The notes under the pieces are model-generated. The model had not been told where the DNA came from. It saw nothing but the letters and a program-made list of their open reading frames with translations, and ran no database searches. The translations under genes were made by a program, and so were the position numbers. Positions 5,650-7,926 of a stretch of DNA of 7,926 nucleotides are shown here, one piece after another (position 1 is the stretch's first letter; every line of letters begins with the position of its first letter). Origin of the DNA: an uncultured Longilinea sp. (lineage in GTDB: Bacteria > Chloroflexota > Anaerolineae > Anaerolineales > Anaerolineaceae); assembly GCA_937863945.1 (NCBI GenBank), contig CALMIB010000008.1, positions 1 through 7,926 on the forward strand. Reading direction: 5' to 3'.

Positions 5650-6984
5650 ATGAACGAAAAATCCTTTTATCTGGTATCCCTGGGATGTGCAAAAAACACG
5701 GTTGATTCTGAATCGATGGCTGCCCTGCTGATGAACGCCGGTTACGCGCCGGTTGAAAATCCATCACAGGCAGGCGTTTTGATCGTCAACACTTGCGGTT
5801 TCATCAAGCCCGCGCGCGATGAATCCATCTTTGAATTGCGCAAACTGGCGCGCAAAAAGCGCCGCGGGCAGTTTCTGATCGCTGCCGGATGCCTGACCGA
5901 ACGCTACCGCGAAGAGGTGGCGGCGCAGGTGCCCGGCGTGGACGGCATCATTGGCACGCGCCGCTGGATGGATATCCTCGACGTGGTCCAACAATTGCGC
6001 ACCGCCCCGCCCAAAACGCTTTACCACCTGCCGGATGCGCCTACCGTCGGCACCGACGAGCGCGGCGTGCTGCGCGTTTCGCGGCAGGGGCCCAGCGCCT
6101 ACCTGAAGATCGCCGACGGCTGCCGCCGCCCGTGCGCTTATTGCTCCATCCCGCTCATCAAGGGCACCGCGGTCAGCCGTCCACCCGAAGTCATCGCGCG
6201 CGAAGCCCGCCTGCTGCAAGATTCCGGCGTGCAGGAATTGATCCTCATCGCCCAGGATACGACCGATTACGGCCACGACCTGGGCATGCGCGACGGCCTG
6301 GCCGAATTGATCGGACAAATCACCGCCGCCGCGCCGCGCCTGCCCTGGCTGCGCATCCTGTACGCCTATCCGGGCTATGTCACTGACCGGCTGATCGAGT
6401 TGATGGCCACCCACCCCCAGGTGCTGCACTACCTGGATATGCCCCTGCAGCACGCTCACCCCGACACGTTGAAACGCATGCGCCGCCCGGCCAACGTGGA
6501 GTGGGTTCACCGCACCCTGGAAAAAATGCGCACCGCCATGCCCGATCTCGCGCTGCGGACGACCTTCATCGTGGGTTATCCAGGTGAAACCGAAGAAGAA
6601 TTTCAGGCGCTGCTCGACTTCATCGCCGAGGTGAAATTTGACCGCGTCGGCGTGTTTCCATTCTCGTTTGAGCCCGGCACCACCAGCGAACCGCTGGGCG
6701 ATCCCATCCCGGCGGATGTAAAACAGGCGCGCGCCGCGCGCGTGATGCAATTGCAGGAAAGCATTTCCCTGGCGCGCAACCAGGCGTTGGTAGGTAAAAC
6801 CCTGCCCGTCCTGGTCGAAGAAATCCGCAACGGGGTAGCCGTTGGACGCTCCTACCGCGACGCCCCGGAAATCGACGGCTTTGTGTACGCCGAAGGCAAT
6901 GCCAAACCCGGCGAGATCGTCCCCGTGATGGTTTCCGGCGCAATGGTTCACGACTTGATGGGTAGCGTGGTTACACCTGTCTGA
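5650..6984 (+). CDS. rimO: Ribosomal protein uS12 methylthiotransferase RimO
   Basis: A 444-residue protein, normal length for RimO. It adds a methylthio group to the conserved aspartate of ribosomal protein S12, using S-adenosylmethionine and two [4Fe-4S] clusters. The N-terminal UPF0004 domain (about 5-115) has cluster ligands C13, C49 and C81 and the RimO-type KNTVDSE (15-21), rather than the MiaB form. The radical-SAM domain has C158, C162 and C165 in DGCRRPCAYCSIPLIKG. MPLQHAHPDTLKRMRR (264-279) and VGYPGETEEEF (308-318) are also typical. The C-terminal TRAM domain (about 380-442) contains RSYRDAPEIDG (400-410), which distinguishes RimO from MiaB and MtaB. The ATG at 5650 is preceded only by a weak AGTGAG. 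A strong terminator follows 20 bases after the stop. Confidence 0.97.
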   Translation: MNEKSFYLVSLGCAKNTVDSESMAALLMNAGYAPVENPSQAGVLIVNTCGFIKPARDESIFELRKLARKKRRGQFLIAAGCLTERYREEVAAQVPGVDGIIGTRRWMDILDVVQQLRTAPPKTLYHLPDAPTVGTDERGVLRVSRQGPSAYLKIADGCRRPCAYCSIPLIKGTAVSRPPEVIAREARLLQDSGVQELILIAQDTTDYGHDLGMRDGLAELIGQITAAAPRLPWLRILYAYPGYVTDRLIELMATHPQVLHYLDMPLQHAHPDTLKRMRRPANVEWVHRTLEKMRTAMPDLALRTTFIVGYPGETEEEFQALLDFIAEVKFDRVGVFPFSFEPGTTSEPLGDPIPADVKQARAARVMQLQESISLARNQALVGKTLPVLVEEIRNGVAVGRSYRDAPEIDGFVYAEGNAKPGEIVPVMVSGAMVHDLMGSVVTPV

Positions 6985-7003
6985 AAATTAAGCAGTGATG
7001 AAC

Positions 7004-7032
7004 AAAAAACCGGCCCCGAAGCCGGTTTTTTT
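7004..7032. terminator. Bidirectional intrinsic terminator between rimO and the CopD-like gene
   Basis: AAAAAACCGGC (7004-7014) and GCCGGTTTTTTT (7021-7032) flank a six-base loop CCCGAA. It has a G/C-rich core stem with a T-run of seven on the plus strand and six on the minus strand, so it can end transcription from both convergent units. It begins three bases beyond the minus-strand stop codon. Confidence 0.93.
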
Positions 7033-7035
7033 ATC

Positions 7036-7554
7036 CTACACCGCCCGCGCCCAGGCGGTCAGCCCCAGCACGGCAATGGAAAGGCCCACGTTGATCCAGA
7101 ACAGCGCCTGTTCCTTGCGGCGCAGCCGGGCCGTTTCAATCTCCGTCCCGCCGGCATTGTGCGCCATGCGCAGCGCCAGCCGGCGCATCTCGGGGCCCAA
7201 TCCCCAGGTCAAATAGGCGCTCACCAACACCATGCCGCCGATGGCAATGTGTTTCACCAGGATCGCCACCGCCCAGGAATTATCGATCGCCAGCATGCCC
7301 GTGTAGTTGGGCGACGCGCTCATCTGAAACATGCCGGTTGCCGTCAACACCAACAGGCTGAGCCAGCCCAACCATTGCAAACGCTGTTGCAGCGGTCCCA
7401 GGAAAGCCTGATAGGCTTCCGCATTCAGCGATTTCCGCGCTGCCGGGATGACCAGCAGCGCCAGGGCCGACAACCCGCCAATCCACGCGACGGTTGCGAG
7501 CATGTGCAACCAATAAGCCAGCGTCAACGCCCAGGTGGGAATCTGACCGCTCAT
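7036..7554 (-). CDS. CopD-like four-helix integral membrane protein
   Basis: A 172-residue protein with four predicted membrane helices, about 9-35, 61-80, 94-118 and 149-169. Helix 1 contains WLHMLATVAWIGG (15-27), the His/Trp/Gly-Gly pattern of the CopD / copper-resistance-D superfamily, and helix 3 contains KHIAIGG (101-107). H17 and H102 are candidate heme or metal ligands. A charged stretch (121-148) probably lies in the cytoplasm between helices 3 and 4. CopD proteins are linked to copper uptake, but many short relatives have no known role, so copper transport should not be assumed. The ATG at 7554 overlaps the stop of the upstream TPR gene (ATGA), which indicates translational coupling. 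A terminator lies just after the stop. Confidence 0.75.
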   Translation of the reverse strand: MSGQIPTWALTLAYWLHMLATVAWIGGLSALALLVIPAARKSLNAEAYQAFLGPLQQRLQWLGWLSLLVLTATGMFQMSASPNYTGMLAIDNSWAVAILVKHIAIGGMVLVSAYLTWGLGPEMRRLALRMAHNAGGTEIETARLRRKEQALFWINVGLSIAVLGLTAWARAV

Positions 7555-7926
7555 GGCGTCTGTTGCGTGGGTTCCGGCGTGATCTCGGGCGGAGGCGGCT
7601 CGGTGGGCAGCACCTCTCCGGTCGGCGAGGGCGTCACGGTGATTTCAGGCTGGGGTTGCGGCGGCGGCGCATTGGCCTCGTCGCACTTCCGCCCGGCTTC
7701 ATCCGCGGTCGGCTGAACCATCGGATCCGGCGAGAGGTTCAGCGCATTCATGTACATATCTTTCGCCTGGCAGTATTCTTCCTGGAGCATCAACTGGTCG
7801 GCATATTTGATGGCGGCAATGCGGTACCGTTCGGTGGCGGTCATCATCGAGCCGTCGCGCAAATTCGGGAAGGCCGGATAGATTTCGGAAAAGATGGCCA
7901 CGACCCGGCCCCAGTCCACACCCCAG
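7551..7926 (-). CDS. C-terminal part of a TPR protein with a Pro/Thr/Glu-rich tail (enters from right edge)
   Basis: The frame is open to the right edge and gives 124 residues, so the start is outside the window. A GTG at 7919 is not a convincing start because no ribosome site precedes it. The visible part has WGRVVAIFSEIYPAFPNLRD, then one good TPR helix pair (ERYRIAAIKYADQLML with EEYCQAKDMYMNALNLSPD), then a 40-residue tail rich in Pro, Thr and Glu (PQPQPEITVTPSPTGEVLPT and beyond). TPR domains act as protein-binding scaffolds. The tail suggests an exposed or extracytoplasmic segment, but no signal peptide or membrane helix can be seen in this fragment. The stop overlaps the CopD-like start, placing both in one operon. 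Confidence 0.75.
   Translation of the reverse strand, partial: WGVDWGRVVAIFSEIYPAFPNLRDGSMMTATERYRIAAIKYADQLMLQEEYCQAKDMYMNALNLSPDPMVQPTADEAGRKCDEANAPPPQPQPEITVTPSPTGEVLPTEPPPPEITPEPTQQTP

Noticed and set aside
5764..6951. A 395-codon open frame on the minus strand opposite rimO
   Set aside because: It lies wholly inside a certain rimO gene, and its protein is rich in His, Gly, Arg and Ala with no recognisable motif. Long antisense frames are common opposite GC-rich genes.
7159..7716. A 185-codon plus-strand frame across the CopD-like and TPR genes
   Set aside because: It is antisense to two overlapping genes with sensible membrane and TPR patterns. Its own sequence is Gln/His/Arg-rich and then Gly-rich, typical of a shadow.

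Overview
The window is GC-rich chromosomal DNA, most likely from a member of the Chloroflexota (Anaerolineae-like). That is an inference from the kinds of genes present: a stand-alone bL9 gene, a RodZ-like protein with a Thr/Pro-rich tail, a DUF1786 protein, and a TPR protein ending in a Pro/Thr/Glu-rich tail. No rRNA, tRNA, CRISPR array, insertion sequence or phage gene was seen. Coding density is high and no gene-free stretch exceeds about 155 bases.

Layout. (1) Bases 1-510, minus strand: the N-terminal 170 codons of a methylmalonyl-CoA mutase large subunit, which runs off the left edge. (2) Bases 511-632: a divergent intergenic region with candidate promoters on both strands. (3) Bases 633-3367, plus strand: a compact three-gene unit of a CPA2-type cation:proton antiporter without a cytosolic regulatory domain, a small PII-like protein, and a DUF1786 protein with an ASKHA (actin/sugar kinase) look. 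The gaps are +12 bases and a 4-base overlap. (4) Bases 3368-3519: an intergenic region with an extended -10 promoter and a perfect 7-bp hairpin at the start of the rplI leader. (5) Bases 3520-4029: rplI (bL9), followed by an intrinsic terminator. (6) Bases 4129-5637: a RodZ-like membrane protein with two HTH domains, probably translated from a nearly leaderless mRNA. (7) Bases 5650-6984: rimO, which modifies ribosomal protein S12. (8) Bases 7004-7032: a strong bidirectional terminator between convergent units. (9) Bases 7036-7926, minus strand: a CopD-like four-helix membrane protein preceded, with an ATGA overlap, by the C-terminal end of a TPR protein that enters from the right edge.

How the genes fit together. 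The bL9 and RimO genes serve the ribosome. The RodZ-like protein between them is probably a cell-envelope or cell-shape protein. The most interesting group is the antiporter/PII-like/DUF1786 unit. A transporter that lacks its own nucleotide-binding domain is co-transcribed with a soluble PII-fold protein and with a predicted nucleotide-binding ASKHA protein of unknown function. This could be a three-part ion-homeostasis module regulated in trans. That is a hypothesis from gene context, not a demonstrated function.
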